Assembly: GCF_016920785.2 (NCBI RefSeq)
Contig: NW_024609836.1
Location: 7,558,406-7,622,405 of the forward strand
Direction: 5' to 3'
Source: Ixodes scapularis
Lineage: Eukaryota > Arthropoda > Arachnida > Ixodida > Ixodidae
Length of the DNA: 64,000 nt
Translations under genes and position numbers: made by a program
Part shown: positions 53,849 through 64,000 of the stretch, in pieces
Position numbering within the stretch: the first letter of the stretch is position 1
How the letters are laid out: the number at the start of each line of letters is the position of its first letter
The notes under the pieces: model-generated
What the model was told of the DNA's origin: nothing
The model's input: only the letters and a program-made list of their open reading frames with translations
Databases searched by the model: none

Positions 53849-56800
53849 TTTTTATTCGTGCCCGGGAACAACCTTACGGTCTTGGTACAGGTGCACTGTG
53901 TTAACATGTAAGGCAGAACAGGGCATAAAGCAATAGTACGGACAACACACACAACGGACAAGCCCTAGAAAAATACACTTAAAAATTATAAAAAGTAAAC
54001 ACAAAGTCACAACACACGATAAGCTTAATGGTACTACCGCCACCACCAATTGCTAGAAAGAAAAAAAATGCATTCAAAGTGGGGAATTTCGGCGTAAACG
54101 CCGCAAGTTAGTGCATACAGTTCAAATTTAAGTGATGGCCTTTAACGCTTTTACAAACTGCAGCGTGTTATTGTTAAATATGTCGAGTGTTTCAGAAAAA
54201 GAAGAATTATAAGTATGCCCAAGTCTGGACACAGGATCGTGGAGGTTGAGTAGACGCCTGTTGCAGAAGGACGCATTTTGCCTTGTTGTTTTTAGAGGAA
54301 TTTTTAAGAGTACTCTTGACGTCAATACCGTGCAATCAGTGATGGCGTGGACAAGTTTGTATAAAAATAAGATATCGGCAAGTTCTCTCCTACGAAGCAG
54401 GGTAGGTAGTGCCACGCTACGCTGAACAGGGACAGGGACATCAGTAGTGGTGGGCACAATGCGCGCTGAGCAACGATGTCTATAGATGGAAAGAAACTTG
54501 TTCTGAACCCGTTCTATTTTCGAGGAATTTGTGGCACAAATTCCATTCCATACAACAGAAGCGTATTCAAGCTGTGGTCGACACAATGCACTGTAGAGTA
54601 TAAGAAATGTGCAGGGGTTAATAAACTCTTTAGTGATGCGGCACGCACTCCCGAGCGTGCGTAGAGCTGCGTTCACGATGTGATCCACATGACTGGAGAA
54701 GTGTAAGGTGCTGTCAAACACCACGCCAAGATCTTTGATTCTGTTCATACGTTCCAAAAGGTCTGTCTGAATAACATATGGGAATACAATGTTATGTGTC
54801 TTACGAGTGTACGACACGACTTTCGTTTTAGAGCTATTTATCTTCAGGTCATTCTCCCGGCACCATTCTTCAAAAGCATCAACATCTCTCTGTAGCAAAA
54901 GACAGTTTCGGTCTTCTCGTACCTCCATGAACATCTTAATATCATCTGCGTACTGAAGAAATGAGGAGTGACGAATCACAGTCGAAACATCATTAACAAA
55001 AACTGAAAACAGAAGAGGTCCGAGAACGGAGCCCTGAGGCACACCCGTTGTCGCCTCATAAGTAGCAGAAAAATTATTATTCGAGCTAACAAAGCACTTC
55101 CGGTCACGCAAATAACTTTCGAGCAATGAAAGCAATGAGTTGTGAATATCTAGCTTTGACAGTTTAGCCAGTAACATCTCATGATTAACAATGTCAAACG
55201 CTTTACTCAAGTCAAAGTAAATCACATCAAGCTGGCCTCTGTTAGCGACGGCGTGAGCAGCGGTTGACATAAAACAGGCGAGATTAGTTGTGGTCGAGCG
55301 ACCCTCCATAAATCCATGTTGGTTAGGGATAAGATAACGCTTGAGATTGAATGACAATATTTTGTGTAGTGCCACTTCGAGGAGCTTCGAAAATGTGCAA
55401 AGAAGAGATATAGGTCTGTAGTTCGACACATTTGTTTTTGGACCGGACTTATGCACAGGTACAACAAGTGCCGTTTTCCACATGGCGGGAAAGACCTCAT
55501 TCTTTATGCAGTTGTTAAAAATCTGTACTAGAACAGGAATAAATATGGCACTGTATGCCTTCAAGAGGACTGACGGAATACCATCATGGCCAGAAGACAA
55601 TGATGGTTTCATTTTTTTTACACACTCATGCAGTAGCTCCTCGTCAAAGAGTGCAATACAGGATGCCTTCCCAGAGACAGCTGGCGCGGCGGTAGATGAA
55701 GGGGTTGGATGATGCTTAAAAACAGACTGGAAGTGGCGTGCAAAAATTTCACAAACATCTGTCGTCGAGTTTCCCTGTGAGTCCAGCAGGGTGATCTCTC
55801 CTCTACCTTTTGTCTGGGACCGAGAGCGAACATACTTCCAGAATTCTTTGGGATTTTTAGTTAGCTGCAACTCGACGGAATCAGTGTACGCCTGACGATC
55901 ACGTTTAAAAACTTCCTTGCAGAGAGACCTAAAGCGCCCAAATTCTGATTTTAATTCGGGGGTATCGTTCTTTTTAAACTTTCGATGAGCGCGCAATTTC
56001 TTATTCATTAAAGTACGTAATTCGTGCGAGAACCAGAAGGGAAACTTGGAGCCTGATGTTTTACGCAACGGGATGAATTGATCCATTCCCTCTCGGACGA
56101 TTCGAGTGAAATCGCGAACCTGTTGATCAACGTCAGAGCACAGGATAATTGAGGACCAGTCGTAATTGGAGAAATGATCGTACAAACTAACATAATCTCC
56201 AGCGCAAAAATTATGTCTATTCCGTTCAGGATGTCTCCGTGAACAACGTCTCATGCCCTGTCGGACAGGTATACTAATCTCCAATGGGGGGTGATATCCG
56301 TCGGGGGGAACCAAGCCTGACGCACCCTCAGTTACATCTATGCAGTCAAGATCCGAGAAGCAAAGATCAAGCATGTTGCCCTGGGTGTTCGGGATACAGT
56401 TATATTGTCTTAAGTTCGTAAATGATGCGAAATTAAGCAAGAGATGAGATTTTTGAATAATATAGTAATGTTTTGAGGACGCAGAGGCTGTTTCCCAACA
56501 TATGTTGGGGACATTAAAATCGCCAAGAACCATAAATTTAAATTTTTCAAGGGCGTTGGTTGTGCGCTCAATGCCTAGTAGACATTGGCTAAAATCATCA
56601 GGAGAGGTGTCAGGGGGCAAGTAATAAGAGCCCAGAAGGATACGCTCGCCATTAGCACATTGTAGCTCTACCCACACTGACTCAAATGATGTCTCGAGAT
56701 CTGGACGCCTAACGCATTGTAACGACGTATCAATTGCTATCAGCACCCCACCCCCTGTCTTTTTCAATGTAGAGAATGCGCGATCGCGTCGAAATACTGT

Positions 56801-56959
56801 GAAATTTGGTGGGAAGAGATCAGATGAAGAAATATTCGAACAGAGCCAGGTCTCGGTTAGTACAATAATAGATGCATGAGTTAGGGTTACGTTAGAAAAA
56901 AATTCATTAGCTTTTGTGCGGAGACCTCGGACATTTTGATAATAAATGTCTAGTTTAGG
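53849..56959 (-). mobile_element. LINE C2: family C copy truncated at the very start of ORF2
   Basis: Its 5' end lies at the codons for the first residues before LDIYYQNVRGLRTK, so ORF1 is absent but nearly all of ORF2 is kept. The 3' UTR is like C1 (about 96% by eye). Confidence 0.88.
54128..56949 (-). pseudogene. ORF2 of C2: open but lacking its start
   Basis: About 940 codons are open from the junction. The endonuclease (NVRGLRTK, VLTETWLC, GGGVLIAIDT, LGDFNVPNICW, GYHPPLEI) and RT (YFDLSKAFDIVNH, TGVPQGSVLGPLLF, LQYADDIKMF, QLEYASVVWNG) are complete. There is no initiating ATG at the equivalent position because of the truncation. It carries MEGRSTTTNL where C0 and C1 have MAGRSTTTNL. It is 5'-truncated rather than mutated. 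Confidence 0.85.

Positions 56960-57034
<75 letters not shown>
56960..57034 (-). repeat. (TTA)n tract, junction A5/C2
   Basis: About 24 units (AAT/TAA on the plus strand). This is the 3' tail of A5. Confidence 0.95.
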
Positions 57035-57035
<1 letters not shown>

Positions 57036-57221
57036 TTTATTTACGCGGGTAGTTCACTTCATAGTGAGGCGGGTCTGTCAAAGCCAGACAAAAGGCTTGT
57101 TGGACAAGACCCTACAGTTTGTGATAAAAAAGCGTCCCCACACACGTAAGCTTCCAAGCTCAACATACATCACAATATAAACGATGATGGTCACACAAAC
57201 ACATGCACATACACAGCACAG

Positions 57222-60082
57222 TTAAAAACTTGCACTTTTAGATCGGAGCATTTGCTTCAGTTTGTTTAGTGAGTCCACAGTGTAAACATCGTCCGGTAGG
57301 CTATTAAATATATAGGGAACATAAAAATTCCGAATCCTTTTTCCGTAGTTTGTGACAACAAAAGGCATTTCATAGCGCTCGGTATGTCGAAGTGATCTAG
57401 ATACGACATGAGGTACTCTGAAATTATCACACCAAAAGTGTTTCAATATAACGGTCTGAACCAATAAGGAGTGGAACAATGGCAAGCCCAAGACTGCTAT
57501 GATCTCTTCTTCAGTTTGCGATATGGAACCATAAACAATGCTTTTAAATATTCCTTTTAAGACTGAGTCTATTTTTTGACCCCATCGTCCTGGGCTGTGA
57601 CCAAAAATAGTTATTCCGTAACGCAAAACACTGTATGCCAAAGCGTGAGCTATTGTCTTTTTCGTTGAATAAGGTATTAAAGATCTGGTATTGTACAGTA
57701 AACAAGATACATTTCTCAGTCGTTTACAAAGTTTTGACAGATGAGAATTCCACGACAAATCACTTTCGAATTGAATTCCTAAATATTTAACATGATCTAC
57801 ATAAGATATGGGACAACAGTTACAAGATGTACAAAGAGAGGTATGCATATATATAGGATGATTGGGCGTTAACATCTTAAGAGGATTACGAAAGCAGACA
57901 AGCTGAGTTTTAGATGCATTTATCGTAAGACAATTTGTCTTAAACCAGTCATTAAGTTGACTAGTGTCCTCTTGGAGTAATGCGATTGCTACAGGATAAT
58001 CAAGATATTTTGAAAGCAACACTGTGTCATCCGCATATTGAAACAATTTACATGTTGAAACTGAGTTAGACATATCGTTTACAAAAATGTTAAAAAGAAG
58101 AGGTGACAAAACAGAACCTTGAGGAACACCAGCCTTTAAGGTAACTCGGGAGCTTCGACTATTACCTATAGAAACTAGCTGTGTCCTCTCAGCTAAAAAG
58201 TTCCGGAGAAGAGAAAGAAATGGGCCGCGGAATCCAATGTTTTGCAATTTTGTTAGTAAAATATTGTGACTCACTGAATCGAACGCCTTTGCTATATCAA
58301 TAAAAAGTGCGCAAGCAATCTGATGCCTCTCGAAGGCTAGATGTAATTCATCTGAAAAATCTTCCAAAAGTGGCTGTGTCCCACGTCCGTTGACAAACCC
58401 ATATTGACTGGGCGACAGAATATTAAAGTGATCAAGAAAGGCCGTCATAGTTTGAAAAATATGTTTTTCTAAGATTTGGACAATACAGGGCAAAATGGAA
58501 ATTGGTCGATAATTGTCAAGTTTTTTATGCTCTCCCCCCTTAAATACGGGCTTCACTAGCGCACTTTTCAAATCAACCGGGATCATTCCGGAGGAAATGA
58601 AACCATTTAACATATGAAGGAGCACAAGTTTTATAGAATCATAATTTCGGCGCAGATCATTTGCACTGATACCATCGATACCGGGCGCCTTGTTAGTTTT
58701 GAAACTAAAAAGCAAAGTGCGTAGATCATGTTCAGACATTTCGGGAAGGAATGCCGAGGAAACATTATAATCAAGAAAATCTGCCGTGAACATAGTATCA
58801 TCCCGAGCTACTCCAGAAAATTTAGCAAAGAACATATTGAAATCCTCTACTAGTTTTGTCGTATTGTTACCAAACACTTTCTCGAGGGAGGCATCTATCG
58901 ATCTCTTTACACCCGTGCCTCGTAATTGATTTATTAAACTCCAAGTCATTGAAATATTTGACCTTGCTTTAAAAAACTTATCTCGAAAGTATTTTCTTTT
59001 TGCTGATCGAATAAGCGCGGTTACACGGTTTCGCATACTACGGAATTCTTTTTTCAAGTTTGTATTGGTTGGAGATCGCCGACATCTAGCCCAAAGAACA
59101 TCTTTACAGCGGATAGCTGACAAAATGTCACTCGTTAACCATTCTTGTTCGCTACGACGTCGCCTCAGGGTGATAACCTTTTTAGATCCTTGAAGTAGTC
59201 AAATATATCTCTAAACCTACAGTACACTTCATCAAAGTCTTGAATAGAGAGTAAACTATTCCAATCATAGGTTTTAACCAAATTATCAAATCTAATTTTA
59301 TCAGTTATTTCCAGTGTTTTTGTTATCGGTATTGTTGATTTCATCGTGAGTTGGGATGCAAGTTGACACGCCACAAAGTAGTGGTCGGCTAATTTTTGCT
59401 CTATTACGGCCGATTTTGCAACAGCATTCGGAGCGCGTATGCTTATATGATCCAGACATGAGGCCACGAGGTGATTATCCACGAGTTCTTCTCGAGTTGG
59501 AGCTAAAATCAGTTCCTCCAGACCAAAATGCGCTAAAAGATTCAGATAGTCACATACAATAGACTTGGCGGGTTGAAGCGTATCAATGTTGAAATCACCT
59601 ACTAAACAGATGTCGACAGACTGAAAATTGCCAAGTGTATTTTTTAGTTCTTCTAAAAATCTTAAAGGATTAACTGAAGTAGGTCTGTAAAAAGCTAATA
59701 AAATCAAGGACCACTTATCATTCCATAGCCTCATAGACAAAGACTCGCAATGGCAAAACTCTACATCAAGTGTTTCAGTACACCACAAGTCCTTAACAAA
59801 TATCGCAATTCCTCCTCCTCGTCCAATCGGTCGTGTAAGAAAGAATGATTTATATCCCGGTATCCGGAACTCACCACAGAAATCGTCTTTAACATTGATC
59901 TCTGTTAGCACAAAAACATCAAACAGTGGTGACGTATTGTTTACAGTTATTACAAACTGGTCCCAATATTTACGAATACTTCGAATATTTACATGTAAGA
60001 GCCCAAGAGTACTATCACTAGCCGGTTCCGAGAAACGTTGAAATGAAGAAAAATCTGAACATTGACGAAACTGTACTTCCAT
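57222..60082 (-). pseudogene. ORF2 of A5, single frameshift
   Basis: The first frame (60082-59165) holds the endonuclease: LLHVNIRSIRKYW, DVFVLTEINV, RGGGIAIFVK, LVGDFNIDTLQ, KLADHYFVACQ. Reading shifts at about 59187 (a one-base loss explains it), and the second frame continues KKVITLRRRRSEQEWLTSD and on through RT (LDNYRPISILPC, LFIDIAKAFDSVSH, AGVPQGSVLSPLLFNIFVND, QYADDTVLL) to YVPYIFNSLPDDVY and the stop at 57222. Apart from the one indel the protein appears complete. Confidence 0.88.
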
Positions 60083-60138
60083 TATTCGATGCGGTTGTTA
60101 TCCACTGGTAGTTTTAAGCCGCTTAGCAACAAAAAGAG

Positions 60139-61161
60139 TTACACAATCAAATCCAGGTCGGCCAACCGGTGGATGCGAACCAGTGACGAGGTTCCTGACT
60201 TTTTTGCAAATAGCTTCCCATTTTTCACCCAAGTGAATTGGTACTGCTTGCTTCTTGCTTTCTCCCGTACCATCCAAAAGAGTTCCCTGTTCTTTCGCGT
60301 TAGGTTCTCGTTGAGGAAGAGTTTGGGCAACGAACCCTCTGCTGCCAGAGTTCTCAGCTTACCTCGCGTGGCGAGCCATTGTTCTCTTAGCGACACTGAA
60401 GCCAATTTAACCAAGATAACTGGAGGGCCGTCGCGCCGCGATGGCAGACGATGCACCGCCAGTATGTCCCTTGGCTGAAAGTTTTCAAGGCCTAGCTTGC
60501 CAGCCAACTCGCCCACAACGGAGACTAAGTTTTCACTTGGGGCATGAGGGAGTCCATGTATCTCAAGGTTTGAGAGACGACTGTACTGGTCGCTATCGTT
60601 CAGCTCTTCTTTCAGGTGCTCGATGGTCTGAGACTGCTCTGTTACCACGCTTCTTAGCAATGTCGTTTCCTCACGGAGCTCTGTTATCGCTGTTGAGTTG
60701 GTAGTGGCTGTAGACAGCAGAGAGTCGTACCGAGCCGACAGAAAGTCTACGGCCTTCTGAACCTCCGTTACTGCGGATTTCAGGCTCTCGACTACCGGCT
60801 TCAATGTCAGGAGTTGATTCATCTGCGTTGGCAAGTCGAGGAGGGTGTCAACATTGGCCTTCAGCAAGGTGAGACACTCCAGTTTAGCTTCCAGCGACCG
60901 AAGATGTTCCGTACCAGCAGGAGACGCGCATTGTGACGAGCTGGCTTCACTTCGAGACCCATTCCCGCTGTGTCGCTGTCGGCACACACGGCAGCGCCAG
61001 ACCTCTCGTTTTCCAACAGCCATGGCATTGAATGTGTTTTCCGCAACACCGGAGCAAAGCTTCCCCAGATGATACGATGTTCTGCACTCGGCGCAGGACA
61101 TGTGCCGACCATCGTTCACAATCTTCTCGTGGCATTGAGCGCACTTGAGTGGAGAAGACAT
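60139..61161 (-). CDS. ORF1 of A5: PHD-finger and RNA-binding-like protein (intact)
   Basis: 340 residues from ATG 61161 (an upstream in-frame GTG is less likely). The PHD-like C4HC3 finger: CAQC (7,10), MSCAEC (23,26), YHLGKLC (His 31, Cys 36), WRCRVC (about 57,60). A Gln/Leu-rich coiled coil follows (LRSLEAKLECLTLLKANVDT and a second block near SLKSAVTEVQKAV). The C-terminal half (LEIHGLPHAPSENL, AVHRLPSRRDGPPVILVKL, KLFLNENLTRKNRELFWMV) resembles transposase_22/L1-ORF1 RNA-binding domains. ORF2 starts 56 nt after its stop. It is the reference for A3 ORF1. Confidence 0.85.
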   Translation of the reverse strand: MSSPLKCAQCHEKIVNDGRHMSCAECRTSYHLGKLCSGVAENTFNAMAVGKREVWRCRVCRQRHSGNGSRSEASSSQCASPAGTEHLRSLEAKLECLTLLKANVDTLLDLPTQMNQLLTLKPVVESLKSAVTEVQKAVDFLSARYDSLLSTATTNSTAITELREETTLLRSVVTEQSQTIEHLKEELNDSDQYSRLSNLEIHGLPHAPSENLVSVVGELAGKLGLENFQPRDILAVHRLPSRRDGPPVILVKLASVSLREQWLATRGKLRTLAAEGSLPKLFLNENLTRKNRELFWMVREKARSKQYQFTWVKNGKLFAKKSGTSSLVRIHRLADLDLIV

Positions 61162-61546
61162 AGCACACACGCAGAAGGGAAAGATGTGAAGTGCTGTACT
61201 CCCGTGTCACGTGCGTCGCCTTGATGTGTTGGGCAGGCTTGCGCGAGATGCTTTGCTCACCGTGGAGATCGTCGTGCCAGGCAAGCTCGCGCTCAACGGG
61301 CGTTCTAGGAGCCGGGCCGGGCGAAGACGCAAGGTCACTTAGGCCTACCCGTTGGAATGCTGTCAGCGAAGACGTTGGGGACCCGATCTCGAGCAAAGTC
61401 GGTGTCCACCACGACGCAGAGGAATCGTCCGAGTCACAAAAAGCTCGTTGGCGTCGGATGTTCCGATTGAAAGCGATTACGAGCGAAAACTCGCAGAGCA
61501 GTAAAAAGGAGCGACGGTTCCTGGGGACTTCTTGATGATGATGATG

Positions 61547-61547
<1 letters not shown>

Positions 61548-61618
<71 letters not shown>

Positions 61619-61630
61619 CAATCAATCAAT
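61548..61630 (-). repeat. (TTGA)n(TTA)n junction A6/A5
   Basis: Plus strand (AAT)n 61548-61617 followed by three to four TCAA units. This is the one family A copy here with a TTGA tail. Confidence 0.93.
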
Positions 61631-64000
61631 TTATTGCAGCTTTCAATTCAATACATGTGAATGCGGGTTCGTCAAAAGCCAATAGCGGCTTGTGGGACTG
61701 GACCCGGCAGCGGCGTAAAATAACAGAAATATTATAAAGCACAGTCTAATACCCAAAGTGGCACAGTTCAAAACATTCCAGTTATTGGAGAAAATGAAAC
61801 AGAACTGATCAAAAACACATGCAGGATATTGTCACATAACCACCAATGAGAGAGAACCACAAAGGACACCCCAAAAGAAACCCGATGCCGAAGTTGCAGG
61901 TTCTAACAACAACTGATGAAAAGCCATTGAAAGCACCAAGGAACTGTCTAACTTTAGCAAGAAAAAACAAAGTAAAACTAAGTTCTGAATTTGTTGGTTC
62001 ATTATCTACAGAAGAGACGAACGAAGGAAGCTGAAAAAAATGGGACGAGAAGATTTAAACTCATGACACAGGAAATATCGCTTTAGCATATTGTCCTTAA
62101 AGCTTTTTTTAACTGTCGCTTTGAATCAATATCTGAAAACAAATCTGATAAGCTATTAAACAGATCAGGAACATAAAATGAGCGATGACGTTTTCCATAC
62201 TTCGTATAGACGCGCGGAATGACGAAACGTTCACCTTCTCTCAGATTGCGTTCTAGAACACGGGGTATCTTAAATGAACTTAACCAGTAATGTTTGCTAA
62301 TTACACTTCTCTTAAAGAGGGCTGAAAAACGAGGTAGGCATAAAGACTCAAACAACTCATCACTTGGCGTCGACAAAGAGGTGTACGCCACGCCCTTCAG
62401 TATACTTTTTAAAATCGTATCAATCTTGCTGTGCCAGAGCAAAGAACAGTTGGCATAAACAGTAATTCCATAGCGCAATAAACCGTAAGCAAGCGCGTTG
62501 ACTATCATCTTTCGAATTGGAAAAGGTAGAAACGTCTTTGTAGAATATAACATGCATGAGACACCTCGCAATCTTTTGGCAATGTAACTGAGATGGGAGT
62601 CCCAAGATAAATCACTATCAAAATAAATTCCTAGATACTTAATTGTTTGATTAAACTCGAGCGGAGTACATGTGCACTGGGCGCACTTGGACGAATGGAA
62701 CACGAAAGGAATGACTGGGCATTTCCGCTTTAAGGGATTGTTGAAACGCATTAGTTGTGTCTTGTGAATGTTCACTTTAATACAGTTTGCTTCAAACCAG
62801 TCTAATACCCGAGTGGCATTGTCTTGTAATAAAGAAATTGCATTTGATAGATCTATATGGCGTGAGAGTAATAACGTATCGTCCGCGTACTGGTAGATTT
62901 CACATCCAGCAACACTTTTAGCGAGGTCATTCACGTATAGATTGAACAATAATGGTGCCAACACAGATCCTTGAGGTACTCCGGCTTTCAAAAGGACGCG
63001 AATACTACGGGCATTACTAAGTGAAACATATTGCGTACGACAAGATAAAAAATCTTTAAGAATATGAAAAAATGGTCCCCTAAAACCATAGTCGTAAATT
63101 TTTTTCAGTAGTATTTTATGACTAATAGAGTCGAATGCTTTGGAGACGTCTAAAAAGAGCGCGCAGGCAAACTTATTTTTGTCGAGAGTTGTGTTTAATG
63201 TGTCCACGAGGTCCTCAAGGAGCGATTGGGTGCCACGCCCCGTGATAAAGCCGTATTGGGACGGTGACAACAAACTAAACTTATCAAGAAACGCGGTCAT
63301 TGTATTTAATATATGCTTTTCAAGTGCTAAGGACAGACACGAAAGAATAGATATGGGCCTATAGCTTTTGACGTCATCACGCCTACCGCCCTTGAAAAGT
63401 GGCCTAACGATCGCATTTTTGAAACCAACAGGGATAACTCCGGAGCTGATACACCCGTTCAGTATATATAGTAAAACATTGCCCAAGACCTCAAAATTGC
63501 GCCGAATATCGCCAACGCGGATACTGTCAGAGCCGGGTGCTTTATTCGGCTTGAAATTAAAGAATATCGCACGGAGGTCTTCCATAGTCATATTAGGCAG
63601 AAATGCAGATGCTGAACATGAAAGTTGCAGATTAATGGGTGAAATGGCTTCATCATGCGATACGCCCGAAACTGAAGCGAAAAAGCGATTAAAACTGTCA
63701 GCAATCGATGTCACATCAGATTTGAAATGTTTTTTTATTGTGTCATCAATAGAAGCAGCAGAGCATCCTTTCACCTCATTTACGAGGGCCCAAGTCTTAG
63801 AAGCGTCAAAACGAGAGCGGTAAAACCTTTCGTGGAAATGCTGACGTTTTCTGGAACGGATAAGGGCATTGACACGATTCCTTTGACTTTGATATTGCAA
63901 TCTTAATTCTTTGTTATCTGGAAAACGACGACAGCGTGCCAATAAAACGTCTTTCTCTTTAATGGCGGAAAGGACGTCAGTAGTTACCCATGGCCGATTC
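61631..64000 (-). mobile_element. LINE A6: family A copy running off the window
   Basis: The 3' UTR is 61631-62082, with the hairpin (plus strand AAGCC 61676-61680, GGCTT 61687-61691). ORF2 continues beyond position 64000. Confidence 0.88.
62083..64000 (-). CDS. ORF2 of A6: reverse transcriptase part (partial, open)
   Basis: About 638 codons are open to the window end, entering at a counterpart of RWISTDILSAI (here PWVTTDVLSAIKEKDVLLAR). RT motifs: VKSYRPISILSC, QYGFITGRGTQSLLED, LFLDVSKAFDSISH, AGVPQGSVLAPLLFNLYVND, QYADDTLLL. The end YVPDLFNSLSDLFSDIDSKR is of family A type. The endonuclease part lies outside the window, so overall integrity is unknown. Confidence 0.88.
   Translation of the reverse strand, partial: NRPWVTTDVLSAIKEKDVLLARCRRFPDNKELRLQYQSQRNRVNALIRSRKRQHFHERFYRSRFDASKTWALVNEVKGCSAASIDDTIKKHFKSDVTSIADSFNRFFASVSGVSHDEAISPINLQLSCSASAFLPNMTMEDLRAIFFNFKPNKAPGSDSIRVGDIRRNFEVLGNVLLYILNGCISSGVIPVGFKNAIVRPLFKGGRRDDVKSYRPISILSCLSLALEKHILNTMTAFLDKFSLLSPSQYGFITGRGTQSLLEDLVDTLNTTLDKNKFACALFLDVSKAFDSISHKILLKKIYDYGFRGPFFHILKDFLSCRTQYVSLSNARSIRVLLKAGVPQGSVLAPLLFNLYVNDLAKSVAGCEIYQYADDTLLLSRHIDLSNAISLLQDNATRVLDWFEANCIKVNIHKTQLMRFNNPLKRKCPVIPFVFHSSKCAQCTCTPLEFNQTIKYLGIYFDSDLSWDSHLSYIAKRLRGVSCMLYSTKTFLPFPIRKMIVNALAYGLLRYGITVYANCSLLWHSKIDTILKSILKGVAYTSLSTPSDELFESLCLPRFSALFKRSVISKHYWLSSFKIPRVLERNLREGERFVIPRVYTKYGKRHRSFYVPDLFNSLSDLFSDIDSKRQLKKALRTIC

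Larger units (their letters stand above)
57035..61547 (-). mobile_element. LINE A5: full-length family A copy
   Basis: The 5' end at 61547 (ACATCATCATCATCAAGAAG on the minus strand), a 5' UTR of about 390 nt, intact ORF1, ORF2 with one frameshift, and a 3' UTR with the hairpin (plus strand AAGCC 57081-57085, GGCTT 57094-57098). Confidence 0.88.

Overview
This is eukaryotic, animal-type DNA. I see no bacterial gene organisation. It is dominated by non-LTR retrotransposons (LINEs) of the CR1/L2 group, embedded in AT-rich host DNA with (TTA)n and (TTGA)n microsatellites, homopolymer runs, MITE/hAT-like debris and a few possible split exons. The LINE families and their density look to me like an arachnid genome, probably a hard tick. 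That assignment is recognition plus inference; no diagnostic host gene proves it.

Layout. (1) 1-19.2 kb is host-like intergenic or intronic DNA. It holds one 4.3-kb minus-strand L2-like LINE (about 3.05-7.31 kb) whose ORF1 begins with a virus-type 2A motif. A diverged 0.7-kb repeat is present in inverted copies on either side of it. There are two Penelope-like, hammerhead-like motifs (2.6 kb, and 24.7 kb inside the array), three candidate minus-strand exons (8.9-11.1 kb), a hAT-like non-autonomous element (17.46-18.57 kb) and several hairpins. (2) 19.2-49.3 kb is a head-to-tail chain of plus-strand LINEs. Family A has an ORF1 with a PHD-like finger and an RRM/transposase_22-like C-terminus. 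Families B and C form a related pair whose ORF1 has a different PHD-like finger, a coiled coil and an RRM-like end. Order: A0, A1 (with a divergent B/C-type LINE, D1, nested in it), B1, A2, A3, B3, C0, A4, C1. (3) 49.33-49.51 kb is a palindromic TTA/TAA junction where orientation flips. (4) 49.5-64 kb continues as minus-strand LINEs: B2, C2, A5, A6 (A6 runs off the window).

Every element in the chain starts inside, or exactly at the end of, the (TTA)n tract that closes the preceding element. B and C copies carry their own (TTGA)n 3' tail and then more (TTA)n, which suggests that the families target (TTA)n tails. Full-length B and C copies all begin at CGCTGCGG, only 9-10 nt before the ORF1 ATG. 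Family A copies share a 3' stem-loop (AAGCC, six or more nucleotides, GGCTT) before the tail.

C0 and B2 have both ORFs uninterrupted and could be competent sources. A3 has an intact ORF2 but a frameshifted ORF1, and A5 is the reverse. B1 has an intact ORF2, but its ORF1 is split by a 568-bp TTAA-flanked MITE; B2 supplies the exact empty site. The proteins follow the standard LINE plan: ORF1 binds RNA or chromatin, while ORF2 supplies an APE-type endonuclease and a reverse transcriptase for target-primed reverse transcription.
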